Shown: piece after piece, positions 20,956 through 32,689 of the stretch
How positions within the stretch are numbered: the stretch's first letter is position 1
Layout of the letters: every line of letters starts with the position of its first letter
Assembly: GCA_025642065.1 (NCBI GenBank)
Contig: JAODUP010000416.1
Coordinates: 23,501-87,500, forward strand
DNA length: 64,000 nucleotides
Reading direction: 5' to 3'
Source: Paralvinella palmiformis
Lineage: Eukaryota > Annelida > Polychaeta > Terebellida > Alvinellidae
Notes under the pieces: generated by a model
Told to the model about the DNA's origin: nothing
Database searches by the model: none
Seen by the model: the letters and a program-made list of their open reading frames with translations, nothing else
Position numbers and translations under genes: made by a program

Positions 20956-23402
20956 GTAAATAAGAACAACGGTTACTATATTAATCATAACATTTTTGTT
21001 TTAATGTATTCTGTTTATAGACAATGACGTTTTAAGTTTCTTAACATATTTGAAAGTGAAATATTATCAATAGTATGATATAGTATTTGTATAATATTTG
21101 ATAATGTTCTATGTTTAGTTTCGGGCGCCTCCGTGGTCTAGCGGTAGCGTGCTGGACCACAGATCACTACCACCCGTGTTCGAATCCCGGCGTGGGCATA
21201 TCTGAAGGTTGTTTCGTCTTTCACTTCGTTTCATTACCTTTGGAAGTCGCTCGGCCCATTTAGCCTACCTTGTGAACAAAGGTGGCCGTAAAACATCAAT
21301 CATCATCATCATCATCTATGTTTTGTTTCAATAAATTTAATATAATTTACCAGGATTATCATGTAATTATGTCTTCTATTTTTAGACATCTGTAGCTCAT
21401 CAGATTCACATTTCGGCAATAAATGTTACAGAAAGATAAAATATGATGGAGATTATGGAAACAGAATAGATTGGTATAATGGTGAGACATATTGTAGTCA
21501 GAGTGATATACAAGGTGATATAGCTTACTCTTACTTAGATGATGACACTTTGATAAACGACATCATTAACTTTGTTGATGACAGTAAAGTCTGTGTACAG
21601 TTATGGCTTGGTGTCAGAAAGAGAATCTGGTTCTGGATGACAGGTAAATTTGTATATTAAGCTAATTTTTGCTAATTAGTTTAATAATGTTTAATAATAT
21701 TAAACCAACTATGAGATATATGATGTTTGATTGTTAATAATTAATTAGGTATCTATATTAACTTATTTTTACAGGTTCCAACATTGATGGAGACAAACAA
21801 CCAATACATTACTTTAACTGGGATAATAACATAGAGATAGATTCTTCAGATGATGATTGTGTCTATATAGACAGAGATAATGGAACCAAATGGTTTACAA
21901 AAAGGTGTACTGGTTCAACTCTGAGATATTTTATTTGTATGAATAGTAAGTAGCTACAGAACCAAAATATGCAATTGACTTAACACTTTATTTTTATTTG
22001 TTTACATTTAAAATTAATATTTGTTTAATTTCATGTAAATATTTACAAATTAGATACACTTTTGGCCAAATAATGTATTAATGTTTTGTTGTTTGTTGAT
22101 TTTGTTATTTTACTTGGGTAATTATTAATTTATATACAAAATATTTAAGGACATGGAATATAACTGTGGTTTTATGAAATATTATAAAATACTCTTTGCT
22201 TAAATGTACATTTATTAGGTTACTTTTCAAATAACAAAAAATTAGAAAATAAAACTTTTACATATTATTTCAACTGTATGATTTTTATTTAAAATGATTT
22301 CGTTACTATATGTACAAATATAGGCCTATATGGCCTTGTGTATATGTGTACAGAAAGATAAACAAGCAGATGGCCAAACATGCAAGAGTTAATTTAACTG
22401 TTGTGTTATCTGTTTGATTTATAGGTTCACAACCTACCATCACCACTACTCCCACTACTACTACTACTATTCGTACTACTAGTAGTATGTTTGCCAATGA
22501 TATCTTTGCTGTACCAGTTGGCAGTGCAATAACAACAACAATTAATACAACCCTTAATATATCAAATAGTAAATCTGCATTAAATATAGGTAAGGTCGAT
22601 GTTATTATCAACATTATTCTATAATTAACTCGGCCAAACAGATATGTTATGAATGCTGTATACACAAAATTGACTATTCTTTATTTCACGCACGCGCGCG
22701 CGCACACACGCACACAAACATATGGAAGAAATGAGTCTATTTATATTTTCAGTTAACATTATACTTATAATGATCACTGTGATATCTGTGACTGGTGTCG
22801 TCCTTGTGGCTATTTGCTATATACAGTAAGTATGTCTGTGGGGGGGGCGTACTCTCGTGTAAAACATTAATGCACTTTTGTAACATAATTTTTCATTAAG
22901 TTTTCAGCGTTGAGATAATAATTATGGTTATAATTTAAATATTTTCAGCCAAATTTAGACTTTACATTTATCTATTATGCCATCTAGATCCCCTTACACT
23001 TATTTAATTTAGTAATGTACTGCAGCCCAGTTTTATAATTACTTATTTTCGTAATATTAATTTCATGCTAGCTTACGACGAAGGATACAATTTCTGACTT
23101 CTGAAGTAAAAAAGAGTAAACCAAGAACCGATGACGTCATAACAGGCACAGATGTCCTAGAAACACCAGGTTTATCGACATCTGATGACGTCACGCAGAT
23201 ATCTAGCCAAATACAACAAGACAGCCAAGATGTACAATATGAAGTGATAGATGAAGGACTTAACCCAGGTCAGAACACCGAGATGGCTCCAGATGTTGTG
23301 GACATGCAAAGGGATAGAGAGTCTGATCCGTATGAGCCATCTAGTATATACATCGACAGGGTGGACGGACCAAATGTATATCAGTCATTAAATAATAATT
23401 AA
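20264..23402 (+). CDS. C-type-lectin-like membrane receptor (two CTLDs, stalk, TM, ITIM-like tail); 5' end missing
   Basis: Seven exons join in frame with GT-AG introns: 20264-20564, 20792-20955, 21386-21643, 21775-21945, 22425-22589, 22753-22825 and 23072-23402. Together they give 486 residues to a TAA stop. The order is two Cys-rich C-type-lectin-like domains, a Thr-rich stalk, a ~20-residue hydrophobic helix and a ~110-residue acidic cytoplasmic tail. This is the layout of a type I cell-surface receptor. The first exon starts in phase 1 and lacks a signal peptide, so at least one upstream exon is missing. The tail has VQYEVI, which fits the ITIM pattern, and a second tyrosine motif, NVYQSL. 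Neither lectin domain shows EPN, QPD or WND sugar-binding motifs, so calcium-dependent sugar binding is doubtful. A SINE sits in intron 2. Ligand and exact role are unknown; immune recognition is inference. Confidence 0.85.
21123..21316 (+). mobile_element. SINE family 1 copy in lectin intron 2
   Basis: Full-length copy on the gene's own strand. The tRNA-like head has GTGGTCTAGCGGTAGCGTG (box A) and GTTCGAATCCCGGCGTGGGC (box B). The body has ATATCTGAAGGTTGTTTCGT and GTCGCTCGGCCCATTTAGCC, and the 3' end is TGGCCGTAAAACATCAAT followed by a (CAT)n tail. Confidence 0.9.
21386..21945 (+). CDS. Exons 3-4 of the lectin receptor: second CTLD
   Basis: After TTTTTAG the frame reads HFGNKCYRKIKYDGDYG, DWYNGETYCSQSDIQGDIAY, VQLWLGVRKRIWFWMTG, then across a phase-1 intron HYFNWDNN, DDDCVYIDRDNGTKWF and CTGSTLRYFIC. 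Conserved Cys and WLG residues support the fold. The loop that would hold EPN or QPD reads YFNWDNN, and the WND position reads KWFTKRC. Donors are GTAAAT and GTAAGT. Confidence 0.85.
22425..22589 (+). CDS. Exon 5 of the lectin receptor: Thr-rich stalk
   Basis: Starts SQPTITTTPTTTTTIRTTSS, then ITTTINTTLNISNSKS. The Thr/Ser/Pro content suggests an O-glycosylated spacer, and NTT and NIS are N-glycosylation sequons. Acceptor TTATAG, donor GTAAGG, phase 1 at both ends, so the exon could be skipped without breaking the frame. Confidence 0.82.
22753..22825 (+). CDS. Exon 6 of the lectin receptor: transmembrane helix
   Basis: A 73-base exon reads VNIILIMITVISVTGVVLVA then ICYIQ, a single membrane helix. 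Acceptor TTTTCAG, donor GTAAGT. The next exon opens with a basic stop-transfer stretch (HLRRRIQF), which puts the tail in the cytoplasm. Confidence 0.85.
23072..23402 (+). CDS. Exon 7 of the lectin receptor: cytoplasmic tail
   Basis: 110 codons including TAA, after the acceptor ATGCTAG. The tail is acidic and Ser/Thr-rich. Tyrosines: VQYEVI at 23232-23249 (matches V-x-Y-x-x-I), SDPYEPSSIYIDRV, and NVYQSL at 23373-23390 (Y-x-x-L, ten codons from the stop). The Y-to-Y spacing of the two Y-x-x-hydrophobic motifs is far longer than in an ITAM. An AATAAA lies near 24054, about 650 bp downstream. Confidence 0.82.
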
Positions 23403-26400
23403 CTTGTGATAATTAACAAATTTATATAACAATAATAACATGGAAACCGAAAACTCCTTATTGATGTATTATGTATATAGATGACAGTGGTAAATAGTGT
23501 TACCTGTTGTGTGTTCTTGTTACACATTAATATGACAGGTTTTGATAAGAAATGTGATTTTTGTTTCGATTGTTGTCCTAAAATAACAAAGACCATTGTT
23601 GAGTTTTGTGTGTGTGTGTGTGTGTGTGAGCGAGATTATGTAATGTCGTTTATATGTAGATGTGTTCTGTGCTGCGTGTAGAGTTTCTTAGGTTAGTGTT
23701 ATGCAAACATTAAAAACGGATAAAAGTGTGTATATAAATGTAACATTTACAATTCTAATGTTATATATTTAAAAGTACAATCCATTATGTTATGTTATTG
23801 CAGAACATTAGAAAGAATCACTACTAAATACTTCTTATTATCATTATTCACTGAAATAGCTCGTTGATATCATTATTATGTCAACCGTGGCTTGTTATAT
23901 AACGTCGTATCAACCACAAAACGATATACACCAAAATGACAAATTCGCCAATTTTTCCAGTAGCTAATTTAAACAGATCTATAATATAATTGTTTTAATA
24001 ACTAGTTGTCATTTAATTAATTATTTACTCTGGTTATTTTCTAAATTATTGCAAATAAATCAAACAATGGAATCCTGAATTAATATCCACAAACGGTGAT
24101 ATCGTGTTGATCAAGCACCAAAACAACGTGTGTATGAAAATTGTGGCAGATTCAGATTGACCCCCCCCCCCATTAGTTGCTTCATTAGTATGATTCGTAG
24201 TTATCCAACCGTACACACACACATCTTAGTAGACGTTTATTATTTACGACTATTAATATAAAGTTATCTATGTTTTGTCTTGTATATCAATTGTTGTGTA
24301 TTTGTATTGATGTTTTGTCTTGTATATCAATTGTTGTGTATTTGTATTGATGTATCAATGTTTTCTCTTCGAATTACACCTACTAATTACGTATTCTATT
24401 TTTGAGATAACAATAATTAAACCAGTCGTACAATATTTATAAATGTATGCGAGTTTCTCTTATGGTATTTTAATAAAGGGATCGTTATTATTGACATTCA
24501 ACAAAAATTGCACAAAACCACTACACACTCTACACCTGTATTGATATAACATCGATATTTATATATATATCATCAAGAACCAGGTGTGTATGTAAAAAAT
24601 GGTTTTACGTCATGATGTCAACAATACGAATTCGATGTAAATTCGACGTCCGGTTTCTTCACAGTTTCGACATTTTAATGTATTTTGGTCAACGTTATGA
24701 TTCACAATGACGATGGCTATCATTGTGGAGAGCAGCAAACTTACAATTTCTAGCACGTAGACGTCACGAAACAGACCCACAAGTTAGCTCGGTCTCCACA
24801 CAAAGATGGCGACATGGTCTCTTAGTGTCTGACGTCACGCATTGCAAACAGGGTTGCTAATTTCTCACTTTATCTCTCCCGGAATCAAACGGAGATCCAT
24901 TCAATGGTAAACCATCACCAATTCTCTCATATTTTCGCCATCAACTACCTTCATCAGCTCCCACTAACTGGTGACATATGTTTGTTTACCAAATTCGTCA
25001 CTGAGCCATCTCAATCGTATTAACATTGTTGTCCTTACAAACATCAACGGAGGCAAGAGAACAATCGATCATTTGTCAGCGAAAAGCTCAACGTTCAGAG
25101 AAGACCAGAAGGCAACAAAAAAAACTATTCATAATCGATGGACGACATTTATACGTAGAAGATGAAATCATTCCACGACTTGGTGTTGAGATCTTCAAGT
25201 TATGACCAGCTTTTCCTGTGATGTCAATGTACGGTCCGTTTAACTCCCATTTGACGGTTTAATGTGAGCATTTGATAAAGGCGAGCTATTTCTCTGCATT
25301 CATCTTGAACTCGAGTTTTTTTAACTGTACATATACTACTTTTTTTTCTACACAGACAAACTGGCAGAATGTAAACATATACAATAAAAAAGCATTGCTC
25401 GGTGGTGTAGTTTTTCCCTTGCTTGTTCTGGTATTTAATCAGAGCTATATTTACTATAGGTTGCTGCAATGATGAGTGTTGACAGGCGACCTGATGTTGA
25501 AAGTGACATAGTTACAAATTTAATTATATTCCAATATACTTTTAGTATGAAATATATTTTAACAAATGTTATAATATTGATTTCGTGTGGCCACATTCGT
25601 CCATACGACAGGCTAATTGGGCTGAACGATTTCCGAAGTTAAAGGTCACAGGAAAAGGTTTCCCAAATTAGTCAAAATGTTAGTGTTATTTATCAAAATC
25701 AATTTCAAACAGAGATATTTTTCATTTTTTCCTAGAAATAAAGTTACAGTGGTTTTAAAATTTGCTTTGCTAGCATCTCACATGCCGAAACTTTAATCAA
25801 GAATCTTCGGAAAACTTCAGAATGTGACGTCGTCTTTGCGAAACAAAGACCCCCAAACACTCCCGTGGCCTTGTTTAACCCGTGTTACGTGGTCCATGCT
25901 GTCTTTGTTAAACATAAAAATGGTGTATTCTGTCGCATACAATTGTGCAAAGAATCATACATCAAATACCAATGATTATATCCGATGTGTAAGTGCCGTC
26001 AAAACCCAGTCAGAAGGAACAGCAACAGCAACCCCCGAAAATTACAAAATTAAATGGTCCAAAATATACACCAAGGGCGGCACATCCCTGTATAGGCTAG
26101 GATAGGCCACATATGGGAGAGCCCCCGTGCATCCACCGAGCTCCCGTGTATAGACAAATATCACTTTGTTTTAAATGAAGTTATGCGATAGGAGGAGGGA
26201 AATACTGGCATTCAGGTTCAATGTGTTGACTTATCAATTGAACTTATACCAACGCAAACAAATACACACCAATCCAACCCTTGTCGTGCAACAGTGCCGG
26301 GTGTCGGCGCTATAGGCGGCTGCTCTGGGTCCACGTATGCACTTGCTGCAGCTAATTCTTCACAATTAATACTGTCTGTGACCCTTTTCGCTGGTGGTTC

Positions 26401-26695
26401 AAAGTTGGTGGGCTTGATATCCCTGAGAATGTCAAACTTTCGGAATCTGACATTTTGTCTGTCAACTGGTCAGAACGCTTGTAAACAAGTTCTGGCATTT
26501 CATGATGTTTGGCAAAGATGACGTCACACAATTATCCCTGGCGAGTGTAGTACACACTAGCAATGGCTCGTGAAAGTTCCGAAAAAGGATTTATGGGTCA
26601 TTTTAATGTAAATATGATAGCTGGGGGGGGAATTCTTTTGAGTGTTATAATGCATCTTATAGGGAATAAAATAATTGTTTGTTACGTTATATTTA
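23403..26695. other. Intergenic stretch after the lectin gene
   Basis: A GT tract lies at 23607-23629 and a 42-bp tandem duplication at 24268-24352. A poly-C run lies at 24162-24171. An unconvincing 93-codon ORF at 25824-26105 begins, at an internal ATG, like a damaged THAP finger (MVYSVAYNCAKNH) but lacks the rest. Nothing else recognised. Confidence 0.5.
24268..24352. repeat. 42-bp tandem duplication
   Basis: Two perfect adjacent copies of a unit starting ATGTTTTGTCTTGTATATCA and ending TTTGTATTG. The lack of differences suggests a recent event. Confidence 0.9.
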
Positions 26696-26709
26696 CGTCC
26701 TAGATAAAA

Positions 26710-27075
26710 ATGGGATTCGACTTCAATTTAAACATCACCCGGATCACAGAGACCGTTAGGTATCTGGATAGCGATGCCACTTTCTGGTTTGTCTTCATCA
26801 TTCTATTTTTGGCTATCTCGGTGTTTATGATCCTCTTTCCGGTACGTGAATTATGCTGCTGTATGTGTTTCTGCGCGAGAATGACGGCCAAAGATCTGAA
26901 AAAGAAACTGGCGGCCCTGAGACGGTCTAAATATCAAAGGAAGATCGCACGGACTGCAAATAGAAGGGAAGACCGGTACGAAGACTCCGTGGAAGACGAT
27001 GTGGATAATGGTGAAGACTCCGAGTTAACAGCAGTCATCAGTGATCCTGATACCACAACTGGAATAAGAATATAG
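26710..27075 (+). CDS. Small one-helix membrane protein, unknown function (121 aa)
   Basis: A single open frame with ATG in a good context (AAAAATGG) and an in-frame TAG nine bases upstream. That TAG may also be the end of a splice acceptor, so an upstream non-coding exon is possible. The N-terminus is short with one sequon (NIT). Residues ~25-44 are strongly hydrophobic (TFWFVFIILFLAISVFMILF), followed by a Cys cluster (CCCMCFC) that could be palmitoylated. A Lys/Arg-rich stretch (KDLKKKLAALRRSKYQRK) and an acidic C-terminus follow. Charge distribution predicts an outside N-terminus and cytoplasmic C-terminus. AATAAA at 27163-27168 lies about 90 bp after the stop. Codon use is balanced and not repeat-derived. 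No family was recognised. It could be a complete gene or a first or last coding exon. Confidence 0.6.
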   Translation: MGFDFNLNITRITETVRYLDSDATFWFVFIILFLAISVFMILFPVRELCCCMCFCARMTAKDLKKKLAALRRSKYQRKIARTANRREDRYEDSVEDDVDNGEDSELTAVISDPDTTTGIRI

Positions 27076-27162
27076 AGAAGACTAGATGGACTAAATTAAA
27101 AAATAATTGTTTATCTCTGTGTAACAGCCAATCAACTGGAGAAACTGACTTTATTTATTGAT

Positions 27163-27168
27163 AATAAA
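27163..27168 (+). promoter_or_regulatory. Candidate polyadenylation signal
   Basis: AATAAA about 90 bp downstream of the 121-residue reading frame, on the same strand. Confidence 0.4.
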
Positions 27169-27424
27169 CATATTGAGGCATCGTACGCGTTCATTCCGGA
27201 TAAGTCAGTGTTGGTTGTCAACTGTAAATAATTTTTGAATTGGAGGGTTTCTGCATGGCCTGACAGTTATCGTGGTTAGGCACAGATCTCTAGTACTGAG
27301 GTTCGAGTAACTGAGTGAATGGCTGAGTGGTCTGTTTTGTCTGGGACATAAGAACGAATGCCATCTCTCCAGAATTCATTTTCACAAACAGTGTTTACAT
27401 GATATGACTCGAACCGTGATACGA

Positions 27425-27590
27425 AGCAGTTGTCTAGTCATTGTGTTTTCTAGGATCACCCACCCCCGTCCGCTGGATTGAAATCTCAGCTTGGCTATGT
27501 TTGAAGAGTGTTTCTTCTTGCACATCGCCTCATTACATTTGGGGGTCAGTCGATCCATTCAGGCCACCACGAACAAATTTACATTTTTGA
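27425..27590 (+). mobile_element. SINE family 1, very degraded copy
   Basis: Retains order but not identity: CTGGATTGAAATCTCAGCTTGG, written here in two parts as CTGGATTGAAATC and TCAGCTTGG, corresponds to box B. GTTTGAAGAGTGTTTCTTC, CATCGCCTCATTACATTT and GTCAGTCGATCCATTCAGGC match the body. An older relative of the intact copies. Confidence 0.45.
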
Positions 27591-27594
27591 ACGC

Positions 27595-28545
27595 TCGAAG
27601 TCAATAACGTAATGCCAGATGAAGGACAATTCGGATTATCTATTATAGCAACCAGTTGCTATGAGAGTTAGCCACCATTCTGTCAAAGTTTAGTCGTGAT
27701 TATGATAACTGTATTTATGCACGCGACTAAGAAAGAATTCTAGAAACATCCGGGATTTAGTTTCAAACTGACACGCCATCTATCGGATGACAGTTCTTGT
27801 GAAGGTCGTAACGGAGAAAGGTGCCCTTGGTCGCCATCTGGTGGAAATATCAATGAACTGATGAACATACTAGGGACATATCAACATGTTGACGTCATCG
27901 TACTCATCTTCATCTTCGTTAGATATGTAGATAGTGACCTTAGTGTTAATCTGAGTGGGAGGATCGTCTTCTACCCAATCAGAGATCGACTGTTTGCTAG
28001 ATAGAAGATTTTCCTGATATCATAATGTTCTGGTGTTAATAATATCGTTCAATTTCAATAAACGTTATGATGCTCGTATCTATGCGAGATTGAGTTTACG
28101 TCGATGATAATACTCTAGTTTAATCAGTCAAATATGAACTCAATCGGAATATACCCAACATCATCTACAAAGACTCGTGTAGGTGTATGAATATATGTGG
28201 GTGTGTGGATGGGTGTGGGTGTGTGGATGAGTGTGGGTGTGTAGATGGCTGGGGTGGGTATATGTGTTTGGGATGTGCAATAAAATTAAGTATCCTCATT
28301 TCTTGTATCTTCCTCATTTTAAACTGATTATTCTTCCATGTTTATACAAATTACATTTCTGTAATTATATATAACTGATATAAAGTGTTTTGTTTATCTT
28401 TGTTATTGGTCACATCTGTGACATGTCACTGAGGAATGACTCCCTGAAGAATCTAGATACAAGTAACATTATTATTGGAGGATAAACGGGGGGCGGGGTA
28501 AACTACAACGAAGTGCAATGCCAACTGCATTATGAAGTGGTCTTT
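27595..28545. other. Non-coding stretch
   Basis: No gene seen. A degenerate GTGTGGATGGGTGTGGGT repeat lies at 28196-28262. Confidence 0.5.
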
Positions 28546-28547
28546 GA

Positions 28548-28660
28548 TAGTGATGATGATAATGATTTATCCCATGTGTGTGTGTGTGTGTATGTGTGTG
28601 TGTGTGTGTGTGTTTTAGCTGTGTATAATAAGGCATGTAGGTAGGTATGTGTTTATGTAT

Positions 28661-28744
<84 letters not shown>
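28548..28744. repeat. GT-rich dispersed repeat, copy A, with long (GT)n
   Basis: The sequence ATGATGATAATGATTTATCC is followed by (GT)n, TTTTAGCTGTGTATAATAAG, GCATGTAGGTAGGTATGTG, and then a pure (GT)n tract at 28663-28744 of about 82 bp. The same arrangement recurs at 46206-46340. Confidence 0.9.
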
Positions 28745-28746
<2 letters not shown>

Positions 28747-30523
28747 TATAGATCAAAATAATAAAACTAAATATGACCTTCCCACCAATTGCCTAATTAT
28801 CGCCATGATGGATGAGTTAAGTAAATGCCGCATGTATGTCCATGTGCGCATGTGCACGAACACACACACACACACACACACAATATATATATATATATAT
28901 ATATATATGAATATCTGGTTTTCTTCATACAGTAACACGACCAACACTCCCCCCAACCCTGATCCAATCTCCAACTCACACACCTTTATTTACATTAATT
29001 ACCGACTTACATAGATTTCTATTAACTGCCGGTACAAATAAACAAACACACAAATAGCCTTCTAACTTCCAACATTATAAGCCACTCTATACGACCTACC
29101 CATAATACAGCACATTACTGGCTAATACGTCAATTACAAACCGTCTCAAGCAGCCAATAGACAAGCTTCCGGATCCCAAAGTTTCCGGAATCTTCAACGT
29201 GACTCTTCGCCGTTTCGGGGAGATCCATGGGAGCATCTCCAATACAACACCGATGCTCCTCGGTCAAGAGCGGAACTTTTCGAAGTCTGGCTGACTGGAG
29301 GTATCAGAGGCCAGAGGTCAGGGAGCAGCCACGTTCGCTTTCAGTCTGATTCGTTTGAGGGCGCTGCGATATTAAAGGTAAGCTCATATCGTAGTCATGT
29401 TAGACAATCTGTACGTTTCGGCGGCGGGGGTGGGATATTGTTTGTTGTTGTTTGATAGACAGTATTACAAACTTGTGGCTGTGTTAACATCCTACAGTTC
29501 AAACAAAAGTTAAACGAGTACAGTTATTGGGCTGTATGATCCGGGTGAAGGTTTGGTTTAGGTTTTAGGATTATAGATGTTAGAAAAGAGAACTTCAGAT
29601 GATTTTCATCGTAACAAAGACACTTGATAGAAGGTAAATTCCCGTAAACCATATTGTCAATGTTTATAGCGACTAGTGGCTTCTTCTTTATCTAAGGATT
29701 TACAAGACAGGTGTAAGTGATCTATTAATATTGAGTAAGATGGGCGTGTCCAGATATTTGGGAGTCAGTAACTCTCAGTAATTACGTATATTTATAATAT
29801 AGTACGACGAATGACCTACTACTGCTACTACTACTACTACTGCTACTACCACTGCCACCAAAATAATAATAATAATATTTGTTTTAATCAAACCATTTTC
29901 TCTATTTAAGAGATATATTCATTTTAGTTATAAATTCTATAAGAGAAGTAAGCTAAGTCTTCTCTTTATAACAGAATATACTAATTCTTTCCTAATAATT
30001 ACTCGACTAATTAACATATTTGTATATGTATATTTATATATTAACATGAGTTTTATCAAAACAGCGTCTCGTGCTATTATTTGTTATACTTTGTATTTCT
30101 TATATATTATTTTTATGATCATAAACCTTTTTCTTGTTAGAACGTTTTTACTGCTACAAATGTTGGTCGTAAACCGTTCATAAACCGTTCTAGAACCACC
30201 ATTAGACCACATCAAGCCATCCATCCATCCAAAGGCTATTGAGAAACTTTTCTTTCCATTGATAATTTGTAATTATCTTTTTGGTAAAAGTATGCTATTC
30301 CATTGCTCACAAACATTATACGTGTAATTGGACGGGCAGTTTTGTTGGACGGAAAGGGTGTTGCTGTGTATGTGTGTGTGTGTGTGTGTGTGCGTGTGCG
30401 TGTGCGCGAGATAGATAGATTGAGAGAGAGAGATTCATCAGGAAATTGGCTCTGAGGACATATCGGATGATAGACAAGTGGATGAAAGGCCCAATACATA
30501 AACGTTCTCTCTGTCTGTCTGCC

Positions 30524-30558
<35 letters not shown>

Positions 30559-31505
30559 AGCAATAGCTGTACCTATCATATATGCTCACTCAAACTCCCA
30601 CAAATACATACCTGACCTAATTACACATTCCACAATTTTATTATTATTGATCCATTATTTTGGTATATTTCACCTAATTAACTCCAGACTTGTTGAATTT
30701 TCACATTTCCGTATAAATTATCGTCGTTCGTAGAGAAACAGAATGGCCATTGTCAGCAACCTTAGGGCTCCCGATCTGCTAGCTGATCCGGATACTTAAC
30801 TAGCGGAGTCTCGGCCGCTGTTTGAATACCGGAATAGACATCCCGAATAAACATCGATAAATAACTGATACCGGATCTAGATTCGACCAACCGGCATCGA
30901 ATAATAACTTTTGGACTCTATCATATCCTGATAACGGCATACCGAGTCAAAGGTTATTTGTACTAACTGGAACGTGACAGCGCGCAATAATTCAAGCATG
31001 ATTCCGATTATATAGATGTTTGACGAGTCCAAAATTTTAATACTATATTTGTAATGGTTAAACTGGAATATTATTTAATTATGGGGCTAATATTTAAAGC
31101 CAAATTTGCTACGATTGTTTTACATTATAATTCACAATGGCCTTTTACGTTGGAGCATCCCCCCACCCCTCCCAACCATTTGTCCCTATAATAAATACGA
31201 GTTTTATAACTCGACCAATCAGAAGCCGCCTAGATTTTAAGGAATTTTACATTGAAATGTCACATTCTGTTGGTAAAATGAAGTGTCGCAACGCGAAACG
31301 CGATTTTGTCGGATTAAAGAGTCATTTATAATGGAGCTAAATCCGTCACAGGCAATAATGTGTCGGATGGTGGAATTGTCGGATAAACGATATCCGGATT
31401 AATGGATTCTGACTGTATAAGAAATTCATAGTTGTTCTGTAGACATCATCTTAGATATTAATCGGGTTAAATACGACCATTCAACAGAATTGTTTGATTT
31501 AAATC
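28745..31505. other. Non-coding stretch with simple repeats
   Basis: Contains CA-TA at 28861-28908, CTA-type triplets at 29818-29860, GT at 30368-30394, and TCTG tetranucleotides at 30498-30558. No exon-like frame was supported. Confidence 0.5.
30498..30558. repeat. (TCTG)n microsatellite
   Basis: About 15 tetranucleotide units with one variant (TGCC). Confidence 0.95.
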
Positions 31506-31510
31506 ATAAG

Positions 31511-31693
31511 ATGATTGATGTTTTACCCCCACTTTTGTGCAAATGGCAGGCTAAATGGGCCGAGCGACCTCGTTAGGTAATCAAGCGAAGTCAAAGATGA
31601 AACACCCTTCAGATATGCCCACGCCGAGATTCGAACCCATGTGGTAGTGATCTGTGATCCAACGCGCTACCAGTTAGAACACGAAGGCTCCCC
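31511..31693 (-). mobile_element. SINE family 1 copy
   Basis: Minus-strand, near full length. The head lacks the canonical GTCTAGCGG (reads TCTAACTGG) but keeps GGGTTCGAATCTCGGCGTGG. The 3' end has the ATGATTGATGTTTTAC start when read on plus. Confidence 0.85.
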
Positions 31694-31989
31694 GATTTAA
31701 ATCATTTAACTTAAATTATTGATATAAATCATGATTTAAATCACTACAAAAAAAATCTTCTTAAATCATGCATTTTAATTTGTATTGTTCCATTTGATTT
31801 TTATGAGTAGTAGCTTTATTTGTATTAATTATTTTGTAAGGATGTGATTTATCAATTAACTTAAATTTGTTTTTAAAATCAATTGTTACTTATACTGGAT
31901 AATTACGTTTACATATATTTATAATTGAATTGCAATTAGATGTCCACATTATGTAGTCATAACTAGTAATAAAGGTCAGTAATAACCCA

Positions 31990-31994
<5 letters not shown>

Positions 31995-32054
<60 letters not shown>
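31995..32054. repeat. (TA)n microsatellite
   Basis: About 60 bp of TA immediately before a SINE family 1 copy. Confidence 0.97.
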
Positions 32055-32056
<2 letters not shown>

Positions 32057-32068
32057 TAGCATGAAAGT

Positions 32069-32218
32069 GGGCGCCTCCTTGGTCTAGCAGTAGCGTGTTA
32101 GACCACAGATCACTACCGCCCGTGTTCGAATCTCGTCGTGGGCATATCTGAAGGTTGTTTCGTCTTTGACTTCGCTTCATTAACTTTGGAGGTCGCTCGG
32201 CCCATTTAGCCTACCAGG
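32069..32218 (+). mobile_element. SINE family 1 copy, 3'-truncated
   Basis: Head (GCGCCTCCTTGGTCTAGCAG) and body are well kept up to CCATTTAGCCTACC; the 3' GTGGCCGTAAAAC end and the CAT tail are missing. Confidence 0.88.
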
Positions 32219-32599
32219 GCAGCATACTATGGCTGTGGGAAATATGGCGCCTTTCACGGGTGAGTCGTAATTTCATTTAAGACACGAACATATTGTAACT
32301 TAACAAGAACCGTCTGTTGTTGACATTAGATAAGCTTAGTTCGTCGCCTTCACATTCCATCCTTAACTGTTGCTTTGTGGGTTCACCCGGGACGGTACCT
32401 ATATTAAACACAGATTTGTTTAACATATAGTGCTACCTATATGTGGCATCTATCTGAGTATTTATATACCTTATAAATTGTGCGCATAGATGTATCTATA
32501 CGAACGACTATTTGATTGACCGTAGAGCAGATATAGTAGGTATCTTAATGCCCGTAATAACAGCATATGCATGCACGGACATACGCATGCACACGCACG

Positions 32600-32660
32600 C
32601 GCGCGTGCGCATATATATATATATATATATATATACAGAGAGAGAGAGAGAGAGGGAGAG
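32600..32660. repeat. Compound GC-TA-GA microsatellite
   Basis: GCGCGCGTGCGC, then (TA)n, then (GA)n with one GGGA break. Confidence 0.93.
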
Positions 32661-32689
32661 AATATTTATTTATATATACCTGCGTTTGG

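Noticed and set aside
21123..21200. Functional tRNA gene
   Set aside because: The A- and B-box-bearing segment recurs in many copies with the same 3' body and CAT tail, so it is a SINE head.
25824..26105. THAP-finger-like start at the ATG near 25919 (MVYSVAYNCAKNH)
   Set aside because: The first Cys is absent and no downstream Cys/His, W or P landmarks follow; similarity may be chance.
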